From positions 558,001 through 622,000 of the forward strand of contig NZ_CP048264.1 of NCBI RefSeq assembly GCF_019469185.1: a DNA stretch of 64,000 nucleotides, read 5' to 3'. The notes beneath the pieces were generated by a model. That model did no database searches. It was not told where the DNA came from and was given only the letters and a program-made list of their open reading frames with translations. A program made the position numbers and the translations under genes. This DNA comes from Gilliamella sp. ESL0441 (GTDB lineage: Bacteria > Pseudomonadota > Gammaproteobacteria > Enterobacterales > Orbaceae). This document shows, piece after piece, positions 51,552 through 62,729 of this stretch (within the stretch, counting starts at the first letter, position 1; the number at the start of each line of letters is the position of its first letter).

Positions 51552-51565
51552 GTACAGATCTGTTC
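51552..51565. promoter_or_regulatory. TetR-type operator, copy 2
   Basis: GTACAGATCTGTTC, the exact reverse complement of copy 1, with core palindrome ACAGATCTGT (51554-51563). It ends 28 bases before the tetR start, fitting autorepression as well as control of the divergent HPP gene. Confidence 0.8.
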
Positions 51566-51593
51566 ACTCTGCAATCTATTTGGGTGATTTATT

Positions 51594-52151
51594 TTGAAAA
51601 AAACAGATGAATTAATTATTAAGACTGCTGAAAAACTGTTTTATCGGACTGGTTTTTCAAGTGTAGGCGTTGATGATATAAGGGATATGTCAGGTTGTTC
51701 TAAAACCACTTTATATAATCACTTTGGAAGTAAAGATAAACTTATAGTGGAAGTATTAAAACATCGAGACTCAATATTTCGTTCAAAGCTTCAGGATTCT
51801 ATTACAGAACTTAATGGGAAAAATGCTATTTTGGGAATATTTAAATGGCATAAAAAATGGTTTTCCGAAGTGGATTATAATGGCTGTTTATTCATGCGAG
51901 CAGTGGAGGAAATGCATGAAACCTTGCCTTGCGTATCGGATATACTTAGGGCGCATAAAGAATTTGTTAGAAACCTAATTTATTCAAAACTTCAAGATTA
52001 TTCAGATAAAGCGTCTTTGACAAATAAACTGATGGTGATTCTTGAAGGGCTTATTAATGTAGGTGTAGAGTATAAAAATGATAAGAGTCTTCGTGATCAG
52101 ATTGAACAAGACGCCATTAATTTAGTATCAGACTTGTTGAATAGGCATTAA
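51594..52151 (+). CDS. TetR-family transcriptional regulator
   Basis: 185 residues, TTG start with GGTGAT upstream. N-terminal HTH (about 5-50: IIKTAEKLFYRTGFSSVGVDDIRDMSGCSKTTLYNHFGSKDKLI), then an all-helical ligand domain with NGCLFMRAVEEM resembling the TetR_C_37-like group that often senses electrophiles or lipophilic compounds. Divergent from the HPP membrane protein, with two mirror-image operators between them, so autoregulation and HPP control are likely. Ligand unknown. Confidence 0.9.
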   Translation: MKKTDELIIKTAEKLFYRTGFSSVGVDDIRDMSGCSKTTLYNHFGSKDKLIVEVLKHRDSIFRSKLQDSITELNGKNAILGIFKWHKKWFSEVDYNGCLFMRAVEEMHETLPCVSDILRAHKEFVRNLIYSKLQDYSDKASLTNKLMVILEGLINVGVEYKNDKSLRDQIEQDAINLVSDLLNRH

Positions 52152-52363
52152 GTATACAAGTAGGTATTCGGTAGAGTTTATTGTAATCACTTTAAGGTTA
52201 TTCGTTTTTATTTATAAAAATCTAATATTTTGGAAAAATAATAATTTAAAGGTTACGATATATTTTAACTGTATATTCTAAGTTAATTCTATGTGATATT
52301 ACTTAAGAAGGATAATTTATTAATTTTTTGAATTGAAACTAATTGATTAATATTTAGGAAAGA

Positions 52364-52453
52364 TGGCGGAAGCGCAGAGATTCGAACTCTGGGAGGGTCG
52401 CCCCTCGCCGGTTTTCAAGACCGGTGCTTTCAACCGCTCAGCCACACTTCCGC
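52364..52453 (-). tRNA. serT: tRNA-Ser (anticodon UGA)
   Basis: 90 bases on the minus strand from GCGGAAGTGTGGC to a genomically encoded CCA (TGG at 52364-52366). Acceptor stem GCGGAAG pairs with CTTCCGC. The anticodon loop is CTTGAAA in the stem CCGGT/ACCGG, giving TGA. A long variable arm (GAGGGGCGACCCTC) is the serine-type class II arm, and the TTCGAATC T-loop is normal. Its 3' end faces the accessory region to the left. Confidence 0.97.
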
Positions 52454-52642
52454 AATGGCTGTGAATATTAAAGGAGTCGGGCTTATTTGTAAATAGCTAT
52501 TTTTGAAAAAAAGCGTGTTTGCTTTAATTTTCGTCAATTTTAAGCATTATTCGCTTCATACTGTGACTTTAACCATCAAAATTAGTGTTGGATTGCATAT
52601 AATTGAGTATAATATCCAGAAAATAAAACAGCGTGCTGAAAA

Positions 52643-52960
52643 ATGTTAGAACAGATAAAAACAGATGATAACGGTTATTTAAAAAATTGGCAGGATTGGT
52701 CTGTTGAGCTAGTGCCAGAACTAGCGCTAAAAGAATCCATTGAATTAACTCAGGCTCACTGGGATGTTATCTTATTTGTTCGTGATTTCTATTTGGAATA
52801 TAAAACGTCACCTGCGATTCGAGCACTAGTCAAGGCATTAGAAAAAAAGTTTGGACCAGAAAAAAGCAATAGCCGTTATCTATATAAATTATTTCCAGAA
52901 GGTCCAGCTAAACAAGCAACTAAATTAGCCGGTTTACCTAAACCAGTAAAATGCATTTAA
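52643..52960 (+). CDS. tusE: Sulfur relay protein TusE
   Basis: 105 residues, DsrC/TusE family. C-terminal half [52 protein letters not shown] nearly identical in pattern to E. coli TusE, with the sulfur-carrying penultimate Cys104. It receives persulfide sulfur from TusBCD and hands it to MnmA for 2-thiouridine in tRNA wobble positions. A TATAAT at 52608-52613 may be its -10 element. ftsB follows after 18 bases. Confidence 0.95.
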   Translation: MLEQIKTDDNGYLKNWQDWSVELVPELALKESIELTQAHWDVILFVRDFYLEYKTSPAIRALVKALEKKFGPEKSNSRYLYKLFPEGPAKQATKLAGLPKPVKCI

Positions 52961-52978
52961 ATAAAAGGAAATGTTAAA

Positions 52979-53275
52979 TTGATTAGGAACTGGAAATTAA
53001 CTTTAATATTATTAGGGGTACTTGGCTATTTGCAGTACTCTTTGTGGTTTGGAAAAAATAATGTCTATGATTATCAGGAAAATGTGCATATGCTTGCCAG
53101 CTTGCATGAAAAGAATAATAAACTTAAAGCACGCAATGAACAGATGTTTGCTGAGATTAACGATTTGCAACGTGGTTCTGAAGCAATAGAAGAGCGAGCG
53201 CGTAGCCATTTAGGTATGGTAAAACCAAATGAATATTTTTACCGAATAATTATCGATTCTAATTCTCATCAATAA
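52979..53275 (+). CDS. ftsB: Cell division protein FtsB
   Basis: 98 residues, TTG start with AAGGAA 8 bases upstream. One N-terminal membrane helix (about 5-24, LTLILLGVLGYLQYSLWFGKN with the conserved YSLWFGKN), then a coiled coil (HEKNNKLKARNEQMFAEINDLQRG) and EERARSHLGMVKPNEYFYRII, as in E. coli FtsB. With FtsQ and FtsL it relays the divisome activation signal. Heads the ftsB-ispD-ispF-truD cluster. Confidence 0.94.
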   Translation: MIRNWKLTLILLGVLGYLQYSLWFGKNNVYDYQENVHMLASLHEKNNKLKARNEQMFAEINDLQRGSEAIEERARSHLGMVKPNEYFYRIIIDSNSHQ

Positions 53276-53286
53276 TAAGGCATTAT

Positions 53287-54003
53287 GTGAATAACTCGAG
53301 TAATATTATTGCAATCGTTCCGGCAGCGGGGATTGGTAGCCGAATGAAAAGCCAAACGCCTAAACAGTATCTCAAAATTGGTTCAATGACCATTTTAGAA
53401 CATACGTTACATAAGTTACTATCTCATCCAAGAATAAGTCAGATTATCGTTGCTATCCATGCTCAAGATAACTTTTTTGCTACTTTGCCTATTGCGACTC
53501 ATCCTGCAATTAATGTTGTGCATGGCGGTTTAACGCGCGCTGATTCAGTTTTGGCTGGGTTAAATATTCTAAACGATGAACAATGGGCTTTAGTGCATGA
53601 CGCAGCCAGACCTTGTGTTGATCATAATGATATTAGTCGTTTAATTAATACTGTGTTTGAAACACAACAAGGCGCTATTTTAGCAACGCGTATTAGTGAT
53701 ACTGTCAAACGAGCTTACCAGACCAATGACAACGTTATCGAATCTTCAGAAGATCGTACGTATTTGTGGGGAGCTGCTACACCACAGTTATTTAAAGTCG
53801 GCGAACTAAAGTCTTGCTTAAAACAAGCTTTAAATAATCATATATCAATTACAGATGAGGCGTCAGCAATTGAATATGCTGGTGGACATCCACGCTTGGT
53901 TGAGTGCCGCCGTGATAATATAAAAATTACACATCCTGAAGATTTAGCACTGGCCACATTTTATCTAACTAACCAAATGCAAAAAGGTGATATATGCGAA
54001 TAG
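53287..54003 (+). CDS. ispD: 2-C-methyl-D-erythritol 4-phosphate cytidylyltransferase
   Basis: 238 residues, GTG start. Nucleotide-binding [20 protein letters not shown] (CTP loop), [20 protein letters not shown] and the final [14 protein letters not shown] are all conserved. Third step of the MEP isoprenoid route. The last 10 bases overlap ispF. Confidence 0.96.
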   Translation: MNNSSNIIAIVPAAGIGSRMKSQTPKQYLKIGSMTILEHTLHKLLSHPRISQIIVAIHAQDNFFATLPIATHPAINVVHGGLTRADSVLAGLNILNDEQWALVHDAARPCVDHNDISRLINTVFETQQGAILATRISDTVKRAYQTNDNVIESSEDRTYLWGAATPQLFKVGELKSCLKQALNNHISITDEASAIEYAGGHPRLVECRRDNIKITHPEDLALATFYLTNQMQKGDICE

Positions 54004-54470
54004 GGCACGGATTTGATGTTCATAAATTTGGGGGGGAAGGACCCATTACTCTAGCAGGTGTAAAAATACCCTATCAATATGGATTGGTTGCACACTCTGA
54101 TGGCGATGTTGTGTTACATGCGATTACTGATGCGCTAATTGGTGCATTAGCATTAGGCGATATTGGAAAACTTTTTCCTGATACTGATCCTAAATATAAA
54201 GGAATTGATAGTCGCATATTACTCAAAGAGGTCTATAGCATTGTTCAAGCAAAAGGTTACCAGTTGGTCAATTTAGATACCACTATTATTGCACAAGAAC
54301 CGAAAATGCGTCCTCATGTTGATCAAATGCGAGTTAATATTGCCGAAGATCTCAATGTTCATTTTGATCAAATCAGTGTTAAAGCCACCACGACTGAACA
54401 ACTAGGCTTTACTGGGCGCAAAGAAGGTATCGCATGTGAAGCCGTAGTATTACTCTCTCAAAAACGTTAA
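53994..54470 (+). CDS. ispF: 2-C-methyl-D-erythritol 2,4-cyclodiphosphate synthase
   Basis: 158 residues, as in E. coli (159). Zinc ligands Asp8, His10 and His42 are in place ([26 protein letters not shown]), and the C-terminal [25 protein letters not shown] is standard. Converts CDP-ME 2-phosphate to the cyclic diphosphate with release of CMP. Overlaps ispD by 10 bases. Confidence 0.97.
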   Translation: MRIGHGFDVHKFGGEGPITLAGVKIPYQYGLVAHSDGDVVLHAITDALIGALALGDIGKLFPDTDPKYKGIDSRILLKEVYSIVQAKGYQLVNLDTTIIAQEPKMRPHVDQMRVNIAEDLNVHFDQISVKATTTEQLGFTGRKEGIACEAVVLLSQKR

Positions 54471-54500
54471 ATTGATTCATTTATATAATAGGCATTATTC

Positions 54501-55523
54501 GTGTTAGCAGAACTTAATTATTTATATGGAAAGCCGAAGACAACGGGACAATACAAGCAACAATATGAAGATTTTGTGGTGACAGAAGATCTTGGTTTTG
54601 AATTAACCGGCGAAGGTGAACATGTCTTAGTTTATCTTGAAAAAAGGGATTGTAATACTATTTTTGTTGCTGAACAGTTAGCAAAATATGTCGGTATTTC
54701 GTCTAAATTGGTGAGTTATGCCGGTCTTAAAGATCGCCATGCAGTGACTCGGCAATGGTTCAGTTTACATATGCCAGGAAAAGAATCACCTAATTTTGAT
54801 GATTTTGATTTGTCAGGTTGTCAGATTCTTAAGGTTACAAGGCATAATAAAAAATTAAAAATAGGTGCGTTAAAAGGTAATTACTTCCAAATTAGATTAA
54901 CTAATTTGAGTGATAACAGTGAACTTGAATCAAAATTAGCTTCAATTAAGCAACATGGCGTTCCTAATTATTTTGGCGAGCAGCGCTTTGGTCGAGATGA
55001 TAATAATATAACTCAAGCCTTAAAATGGGCTAATGGTGAAATTACCGTTAAAGACCGTAAAAAAAGAAGTTTTTATCTCTCAGCAGCACGTAGTGCCATT
55101 TTTAATGATGTTGTCAGTAAACGTATCGAACAAGGTTTGCATCAAACCGTTTTAGATGGTGATATTTTGCAATTAGCCCAACGAGGAAGTTGGTTTGTTG
55201 CGCAATCGAATGACCTGTCATTACTACAGTCACGCCTATTAAATGGTGAAATTAATATTACTGCGCCTATGATTGGGGATTCTCAACTTGGTACTCAATC
55301 TTGTTCACTCGAATTTGAACAAAAATGTTTAGCCAACTGGTCACAATTTACTGAATTATTTAAGAAAGAGCGTGTTGAAACCGCAAGACGTTCAATATTA
55401 TTGCGCCCACAGCACCTTAATTGGCAATGGATAAATGATGATAGCATTGAAATTAACTTCTATTTATCATCAGGTTGCTATGCAACAAGTGTAATACGTG
55501 AATTGATTACAGAAAATGAGTAA
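54501..55523 (+). CDS. truD: tRNA pseudouridine(13) synthase
   Basis: 340 residues, GTG start, similar to E. coli TruD (349). Catalytic Asp78 in [28 protein letters not shown] and the C-terminal [15 protein letters not shown] are family signatures. Isomerises U13 in tRNA-Glu. surE, which normally follows, is missing: pcm starts 5 bases later. Confidence 0.95.
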   Translation: MLAELNYLYGKPKTTGQYKQQYEDFVVTEDLGFELTGEGEHVLVYLEKRDCNTIFVAEQLAKYVGISSKLVSYAGLKDRHAVTRQWFSLHMPGKESPNFDDFDLSGCQILKVTRHNKKLKIGALKGNYFQIRLTNLSDNSELESKLASIKQHGVPNYFGEQRFGRDDNNITQALKWANGEITVKDRKKRSFYLSAARSAIFNDVVSKRIEQGLHQTVLDGDILQLAQRGSWFVAQSNDLSLLQSRLLNGEINITAPMIGDSQLGTQSCSLEFEQKCLANWSQFTELFKKERVETARRSILLRPQHLNWQWINDDSIEINFYLSSGCYATSVIRELITENE

Positions 55524-55528
55524 CTAGC

Positions 55529-56155
55529 ATGCAAAGTTTAAAAATGCAGTCTTTAATTAAATTACTGCGTCAGCAAGGAATCAAAGATGAGCGAGTATTA
55601 GCCGCTATTGCTTCCATACCTCGTGAGTATTTTATTGATGAAGCTCTTTCTCATCAAGCTTATGATGATCGTTCTTTACCTATTGGTAGTGGACAAACTA
55701 TCTCTCAACCTTACATCGTTGCACGCATGACTGAATTGTTAAAACTCAAACCTGATTCAAAAGTTCTTGAAATAGGGACGGGTTCAGGTTATCAAACAGC
55801 AATTTTGGCAAAATTAGTTGATCATGTCTGTTCGGTGGAAAGAATAAAGAGCTTACAATGGAATACTAAACGTCGTTTAAAACAACTCGACATTCACAAT
55901 ATTGCCACTCGGCATAGTAATGGTTGGTTAGGGTGGTCTGAGCGTGGTCCCTTTGATGGTATTATTGTTACCGCAGCCGCTTCTGAAGTACCAATTAATC
56001 TTGTTAACCAATTAGCAGATAAAGGTCGATTAGTGATACCCGTAGGAGTAAACCATCAGGTTTTACAATTAATTGAGCGTAATGGCGATAGTTATATAAC
56101 GAAAAATATGGGCGAAGTAAAATTTGTACCTTTGGTGAAAGGTGAAATTGAATAA
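55529..56155 (+). CDS. pcm: Protein-L-isoaspartate O-methyltransferase
   Basis: 208 residues, the E. coli Pcm length. SAM motif [26 protein letters not shown], and the family-specific [19 protein letters not shown] and VTAAASEVP. It methylates isoaspartyl residues to start repair of aged proteins. Normally in a surE-pcm-nlpD-rpoS run; none of the others is here. Followed by a long AT-rich hairpin and convergent pnuC. Confidence 0.95.
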   Translation: MQSLKMQSLIKLLRQQGIKDERVLAAIASIPREYFIDEALSHQAYDDRSLPIGSGQTISQPYIVARMTELLKLKPDSKVLEIGTGSGYQTAILAKLVDHVCSVERIKSLQWNTKRRLKQLDIHNIATRHSNGWLGWSERGPFDGIIVTAAASEVPINLVNQLADKGRLVIPVGVNHQVLQLIERNGDSYITKNMGEVKFVPLVKGEIE

Positions 56156-56239
56156 CGCTGTTTATCTATATTAATGCCAATATCTCAACAGGTTAACTTA
56201 AAAATTGAAGTATCAATTTAGGTTTGTCTTACTGCTAGT

Positions 56240-56278
56240 CAAAAAATAGAAAATAAGTTTATTATTTTCTATTTTTTG
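56240..56278. terminator. Perfect 17-bp hairpin between pcm and pnuC
   Basis: CAAAAAATAGAAAATAA (56240-56256) is the exact reverse complement of 56262-56278, with a 5-base loop. A-rich on one side and T-rich on the other, between convergent genes, so probably a bidirectional terminator despite little GC. Confidence 0.6.
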
Positions 56279-56327
56279 ATTATGAAATTATCCATTTAAC
56301 GACAATCTGCTAATGAGACACAACATG

Positions 56328-57023
56328 TTAGGTCGTTTGTTTTGATTCAGATTGTTTCCATTCACAAATACCGTAAATGGCATTGAAAAGGTAGATTAAA
56401 TATTGCGTTGCGATTACGATATTATTTGTATATATATTTAACCCAATCACTAACACATTTAATATCACCCATAAATACCAATTGAATGAATAACGCATCA
56501 TTAATAGTAGTTGAGCTACAACGCCTAATCCGAAGATAAAACAGTTTGTAATTAATTGATAAACGGTATTTTCAACACCCATTGCGTTGGTTAAGTAGAC
56601 GTTGAAAAATACTGCTGCGATTAGAAAAATCAGGGTATATAAAAAAGCATTTTCACTCAACGAACGCACTTTTACATTTTTATGTGTATCTTGATTTTTT
56701 TCCCAAGTGATTAACCCAACAATATGCGATCCAAAATAGTAGAAAGTTGGCAAGCCTGCGCCAATATTGTTACCCAAGTAATTGGCATAGCACTCTGCAA
56801 CCACTGCCAGCATACCGATAAGGTTTCCCATATTTTTGCGTTTAGCCAATAAAATAACACATAGTAGCCCACAAAAAGCACCAATATACGAAACAAAATA
56901 ACGTAAATTTAAATGGGTAAAAGGATCAGTATATAAAAAGGCTAACGTAACACAAAGTACACAAAATAGAGGGTAAAATTTATTACGTCCAATAAATATT
57001 GCAAGATGACTTAAATTATTCAT
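56328..57023 (-). CDS. pnuC: Nicotinamide riboside transporter PnuC
   Basis: 231 residues with about seven membrane segments, the size of the family. Typical segments: FGSHIVGLITWEKN, SENAFLYTLIFL, and NWYLWVILNVLVIGLNIY with the conserved W-x4-N, then YLIYLFNAIYGICEWKQS. It imports nicotinamide riboside by facilitated diffusion, driven by cytoplasmic phosphorylation. It sits 2 bases downstream of nadR, whose kinase domain does that phosphorylation, a direct functional pairing. Confidence 0.93.
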   Translation of the reverse strand: MNNLSHLAIFIGRNKFYPLFCVLCVTLAFLYTDPFTHLNLRYFVSYIGAFCGLLCVILLAKRKNMGNLIGMLAVVAECYANYLGNNIGAGLPTFYYFGSHIVGLITWEKNQDTHKNVKVRSLSENAFLYTLIFLIAAVFFNVYLTNAMGVENTVYQLITNCFIFGLGVVAQLLLMMRYSFNWYLWVILNVLVIGLNIYTNNIVIATQYLIYLFNAIYGICEWKQSESKQTT

Positions 57024-57025
57024 AA

Positions 57026-58339
<1,314 letters not shown>

Positions 58340-58493
58340 ATTAAAATAATTTTATCTTATTAATTTAAATCTAATAGTAATTAAATATAAAATAGGGGAT
58401 ACTTTTATAATCCTAAAAAAATAGGCAATCTTCATTTTAAGTAAAATTTGTAAATTAATACATAAAATCAGAATGATATAAGGGAATAATTCA

Positions 58494-60071
58494 ATGAAAA
58501 AAATTGCATTAGCAATTGCATTAATTTCGGGAAGTGCTTTGGCTGATAATAACGTTAAATTAAATAAAGTGACATTATTTATTCAGGGCGCAGAATTACA
58601 AGGTCAGTCAACTGTTTCATTAACCAAAGGTGAAAGTGAAATAGTATTAACAGGTATTGCTAATGAGGTTAAACCAAATACAATCAATGTAGGTTTTGGT
58701 AATAATAGTGATGTCCGAGTATTATCTACATCATTTAATGATAAATATCTGGCTAACATTCGTAACGCCGAAGATATTCAATCAATTATTGAAAAACAGA
58801 AACAATTACAAGAAAAGCGCGATACAGTAGAAATCCAACTCAAAGCTGTTAAGGAACAAATTTTGCTTTTACAAGGTAACCGTTTAGATACTTTAGCTAA
58901 AAAAGGACCTGATGACTTAACAGCAATGAAAAATGTATTAGATTTTGTGAAAACTAATATGACCACATCGTTAAATGAACAAAATCGATTACAAAAAGAA
59001 GTCGTTCAGTTAGACGAGCAGATAAGCGAATATCAAAAACAACTAGATGAAAAGCAAACTAACAATGGAAAACTACACAATGCCGTTATAGTCAAAGTCG
59101 CTTCTGACAAAGATATAACGCTACCTATCACGCTTTCATATATCACAACTAAAGCAGGTTGGGAACCAGCTTATGATGTGCGAGTAGCGGATATCAATTC
59201 GCCACTCCAATTAACATATAAAGCAGAAATCCACCAAAACACTGGTTTAGATTGGCAAGATGTTGATTTTAGCTTATCGACATCTAATCCGAGCAAAAAT
59301 ATTACTCCACCAGATTTTAATCCATGGTATATTGACGTTTATAATGAAAAAAGCGGTTTATTTTTTTCCAGTTCTGAAAAACAAGAGTACTATGAACGTG
59401 ACGCCAAATCGAAATTGGTTAATCCTAGTCAAATTGGCAATGTTAATACATTAGGTATCAATACCCAATTTGATATTAAATTACCTTATACAATCAAAAA
59501 CGATAGTAAAAATAACATAATCACATTACAAACTAAAGATGTTAAAGCAAATTACCAATATGTTTCAATGCCTAAATTTAATAATAGCGTATACTTACTA
59601 GCGCAAATAAATGATTGGGATAAGCTGAATTTATTATCAGGAAAAGCCAATATCTTTTTCAGTGGTAATTTTATGGGGGAAACGATGATTTCAACCAAAA
59701 ATACTAAAGGCTCATTGGATTTTTCATTAGGGCGTGATAAAAATATCTTAGTTTCCAGAAATCGTAATATAAAAGAGACCTCGACGCCTACACTATTTGG
59801 TGATGATGTTTCAGAAAAATATGCTTATACTATTGAGGTCAAAAATACTAAAGCGTTGCCAATAAATATTATTGTGAAGGATCAACTACCTGTTATCTTA
59901 AATAAAGCGGTAACACTTAATGATACCAAATATGATGGCGCAAAATATGACAAACAAACCGGATTATTAACGTGGCAATTCACCTTAAACCCAAGTGAAA
60001 GTAAAAACCTTAATCTAAGTTTTAAAATCACTTATCCAGATGGTAAAGAACGAGATATATATGGTTTATAA
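58494..60071 (+). CDS. Exported DUF4139/DUF4140 protein (MuiA-like)
   Basis: 525 residues. Signal peptide MKKIALAIALISGSALA, so periplasmic. An N-terminal domain with VTLFIQGAELQGQSTVSLTKGESEIVLTGI is the DUF4140 pattern, followed by a coiled coil (about 95-200) and a C-terminal DUF4139 domain (ISYITTKAGWEPAYDVRV, TGLDWQDVDFSLSTSNPS, final KNLNLSFKITYPDGKE). Related proteins are called mucoidy inhibitor MuiA; biochemical role unknown. Alone, 24 bases ahead of recD and divergent from nadR. Confidence 0.8.
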   Translation: MKKIALAIALISGSALADNNVKLNKVTLFIQGAELQGQSTVSLTKGESEIVLTGIANEVKPNTINVGFGNNSDVRVLSTSFNDKYLANIRNAEDIQSIIEKQKQLQEKRDTVEIQLKAVKEQILLLQGNRLDTLAKKGPDDLTAMKNVLDFVKTNMTTSLNEQNRLQKEVVQLDEQISEYQKQLDEKQTNNGKLHNAVIVKVASDKDITLPITLSYITTKAGWEPAYDVRVADINSPLQLTYKAEIHQNTGLDWQDVDFSLSTSNPSKNITPPDFNPWYIDVYNEKSGLFFSSSEKQEYYERDAKSKLVNPSQIGNVNTLGINTQFDIKLPYTIKNDSKNNIITLQTKDVKANYQYVSMPKFNNSVYLLAQINDWDKLNLLSGKANIFFSGNFMGETMISTKNTKGSLDFSLGRDKNILVSRNRNIKETSTPTLFGDDVSEKYAYTIEVKNTKALPINIIVKDQLPVILNKAVTLNDTKYDGAKYDKQTGLLTWQFTLNPSESKNLNLSFKITYPDGKERDIYGL

Positions 60072-60095
60072 ACCGAATAAAACAAAGTATAAAGT

Positions 60096-61943
60096 ATGTT
60101 AATTACATGGTTAGAACAATTTAAGCAAAATAGTCAGATCAGTTTATTAGATCTTCATTTGGCTCAATTTTTGGTTAATAAAATTGATTGTGAAGATGAA
60201 GTCATTGCTAAACGTTTTGCTTTTTTAGTTTTATCCTTAAGTATGGAAGTAAGAGCAGGGCACGTGTGCCTTGATCTTACTCGATTAGAAAATATTGAGC
60301 CACAAATCTGGTCAGAACTTAATTCACCGACGAATAACGATTGGGTTAATGTACTTAAGTTAGCGTCTAATAAACATGTTGTCAGTTTTGGAGATCAACT
60401 AGCACCTTTAGTTTTTATTGAAAACAAACTCTATTTTCAACGCATGTGGTTAGATGAACGTTTTGTTGCGCGCTATTTCAATCAAACTCAATTGGATATT
60501 TCGCCAAACATCAATTTAAAAAAAATACTCGACCAACTATTTTCTCACAATAGCGCAAGTATTGACTGGCAAAAGATTGCTGTTGCTGTTGCATTAACAC
60601 GAAAAGTTGCCATCATCTCTGGTGGGCCGGGTACAGGTAAAACAACTACCGTAGCTAAAATTCTAGCTGGAATAGTATTAAACAACCCGGCAACACGAAT
60701 CGTAGCAGCTGCGCCAACCGGCAAAGCAGCATCACGATTAACAGAATCATTAGGGCGAGCAATTGAACAGCTATCTTTTGAATCATTAAATATTAAAACC
60801 GAAGCAGTAACACTTCATCGACTATTGGGCGCAAAAACTGATAATCGCTCGTTTAGTTATAACAAGAATAACCAATTACATATCGACGTTCTTGTAATTG
60901 ATGAAGCCTCAATGGTTGATCTCAATATGATGGCGAGAATTATTGAAGCCCTACCTGCTTCTGCTCGACTAATTTTATTAGGTGACAAAGACCAACTTTC
61001 ATCAGTTGAGGCCGGAGCGGTCTTTGGAGACTTATGTCACTTTATTTCAAATGGGTACAGCCAATCAAGAGCCGATGAGCTAAGCAAGTTAACCGGCTAT
61101 ACCATCCCAATTACGAACCAACCAGTAACAAAAATTGCTGATAGCATCTGTTTACTGAAAAAAAGTTATCGATTTAACGAGTCATCCGGTATTGGATTGT
61201 TAGCAAATGCAGTAAAAGAAGGGCAGTATCATAATGTTAAAAAGCTACTTGCTGATAATACTTTGCAAGATGTTAGTTATTATGAACTTTCATCACGTCA
61301 AACCTACCAAGCGCTTTTAGAAGACTGTGTTGAACATTATAAAGATTACTTAAATGCCATTAGGCATCACTCAAATAATGATATAGCTGCTGTTTTGGCT
61401 AAATTTGCTCAATGCCGTTTATTATGTGCTGTACGTGAAGGAAAATTTGGCGTAGAAGGATTAAATAAACAAATTGAACTGCTACTAGCTAAACATAAAT
61501 TGATTAATTTAAAGCAACGTGAACAATGGTATATCGGTCGACCAGTTATGATTTTACGTAACAGCACATCGTTAGGTTTATACAATGGTGATATAGGAAT
61601 TACACTAAATGCAAAACATGATAGTTCTAAATTGCGAGTCTATTTTCCATTTTCGGACGGCATCATTAAAGGCTTTTCACCTTATCGACTACCTGAACAT
61701 GAAACAGCCTATGCAATGACAATACACAAATCACAAGGTTCGGAATTTGATCATGTAAATATAATACTACCTACTGAATTCTCACCGTTATTAAATCGCT
61801 CTTTACTTTATACTGCAATCACTAGGGCTAAAGAGTCAGTATCCATTTACGCTGATACAAAAATTTTAGAGCGGGTAGTTAAAAGTCAAATACATCGGGA
61901 AAGTGGATTAGTTAAACAAATAACAAATTATTCGCAAAAGTAA
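60096..61943 (+). CDS. recD: Exodeoxyribonuclease V alpha subunit
   Basis: 615 residues, as in E. coli RecD (608). N-terminal RecB-interacting domain, P-loop GGPGTGKTTT at 176-185, AAPTGKAASRLTESLGRAI, Walker B LVIDEASMVD, LLGDKDQLSSVEAGAVFGD, and C-terminal TIHKSQGSEFDHV and LLYTAITRAK (UvrD-like 2B). Fast 5'-3' helicase motor of RecBCD. recC-ptrA-recB, which normally precede it, are not in the preceding sequence; they must be elsewhere for it to work in the usual complex. Confidence 0.95.
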   Translation: MLITWLEQFKQNSQISLLDLHLAQFLVNKIDCEDEVIAKRFAFLVLSLSMEVRAGHVCLDLTRLENIEPQIWSELNSPTNNDWVNVLKLASNKHVVSFGDQLAPLVFIENKLYFQRMWLDERFVARYFNQTQLDISPNINLKKILDQLFSHNSASIDWQKIAVAVALTRKVAIISGGPGTGKTTTVAKILAGIVLNNPATRIVAAAPTGKAASRLTESLGRAIEQLSFESLNIKTEAVTLHRLLGAKTDNRSFSYNKNNQLHIDVLVIDEASMVDLNMMARIIEALPASARLILLGDKDQLSSVEAGAVFGDLCHFISNGYSQSRADELSKLTGYTIPITNQPVTKIADSICLLKKSYRFNESSGIGLLANAVKEGQYHNVKKLLADNTLQDVSYYELSSRQTYQALLEDCVEHYKDYLNAIRHHSNNDIAAVLAKFAQCRLLCAVREGKFGVEGLNKQIELLLAKHKLINLKQREQWYIGRPVMILRNSTSLGLYNGDIGITLNAKHDSSKLRVYFPFSDGIIKGFSPYRLPEHETAYAMTIHKSQGSEFDHVNIILPTEFSPLLNRSLLYTAITRAKESVSIYADTKILERVVKSQIHRESGLVKQITNYSQK

Positions 61944-61967
61944 AAGAATTAAAAAGTAGATTAAGCA

Positions 61968-62000
61968 AGCACCAACTAATAATAGCTGGTGCTTTTTTAT
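61968..62000. terminator. Terminator between recD and the glt operon
   Basis: AAGCACCA (61968-61975) pairs with TGGTGCTT (61988-61995) around a 12-base loop, followed by T's; serves recD and may also serve the convergent operon. Confidence 0.82.
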
Positions 62001-62003
62001 ATA

Positions 62004-62729
62004 TTAATGAATAATCTTCGCTAAAAAGTCTTTAGCACGATCTGATTCTGGGTTACTAAAGAATTGCTCTTTAGATGTATCTTCAATAATCTCGCCAGCA
62101 TCCATAAAGATAACACGATGTGCCACTTTTCGAGCAAAGCCCATTTCATGGGTCACCACCATCATGGTCATACCTTCATAAGCCAATTCTACCATGACAT
62201 CTAATACTTCATTAACCATTTCAGGGTCAAGTGCTGAAGTTGGTTCGTCAAATAACATGACAATAGGATCCATACAAAGTGCTCGTGCAATAGCAACACG
62301 CTGTTGTTGACCACCAGAAAGTTGAGCTGGATACTTATTTGCATGGGCAAGTAAACCAACACGATCTAACAATGACAATGCTTTTTCACGCGCTTCTTTT
62401 TCTGATCGTTTTAACACCTTGATTTGGGCTAGTGTTAAATTCTTTAAAATCGTTAAATGTGGGAACAGTTCAAAATGCTGAAACACCATACCGACTTTCG
62501 AACGTAATTTTGCTAAATTAGTTGATTTGCTAGTCACTTCAGTGCCATCAATAATAATTTTACCCTTTTGTACGGGTTCTAAACCATTAACCGTTTTAAT
62601 CAGCGTTGACTTACCTGATCCAGAAGGACCACAAACTACGACAACTTCACCTTTACCAACTCGTGTTGTACAGTTTTTTAATACCTGAAATTGTCCATAC
62701 CATTTTGATACATTTTCTAAGGAGATCAT
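62004..62729 (-). CDS. gltL: GltL-like amino-acid ABC transporter ATPase
   Basis: 241 residues, E. coli GltL length. Walker [10 protein letters not shown] at 34-42, Q-loop [17 protein letters not shown] signature LSGGQQQR, Walker [17 protein letters not shown], switch [16 protein letters not shown]. Polar amino-acid uptake family; glutamate/aspartate is the best guess because the two permease partners match GltJ and GltK. Overlaps gltK by four bases. Confidence 0.88.
   Translation of the reverse strand: MISLENVSKWYGQFQVLKNCTTRVGKGEVVVVCGPSGSGKSTLIKTVNGLEPVQKGKIIIDGTEVTSKSTNLAKLRSKVGMVFQHFELFPHLTILKNLTLAQIKVLKRSEKEAREKALSLLDRVGLLAHANKYPAQLSGGQQQRVAIARALCMDPIVMLFDEPTSALDPEMVNEVLDVMVELAYEGMTMMVVTHEMGFARKVAHRVIFMDAGEIIEDTSKEQFFSNPESDRAKDFLAKIIH

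Noticed and set aside
52364..52453. attL/attR repeats of the tRNA-Ser 3' end
   Set aside because: I could not find a second copy of the tRNA 3' sequence in the window by eye, so no attachment-site pair is claimed.
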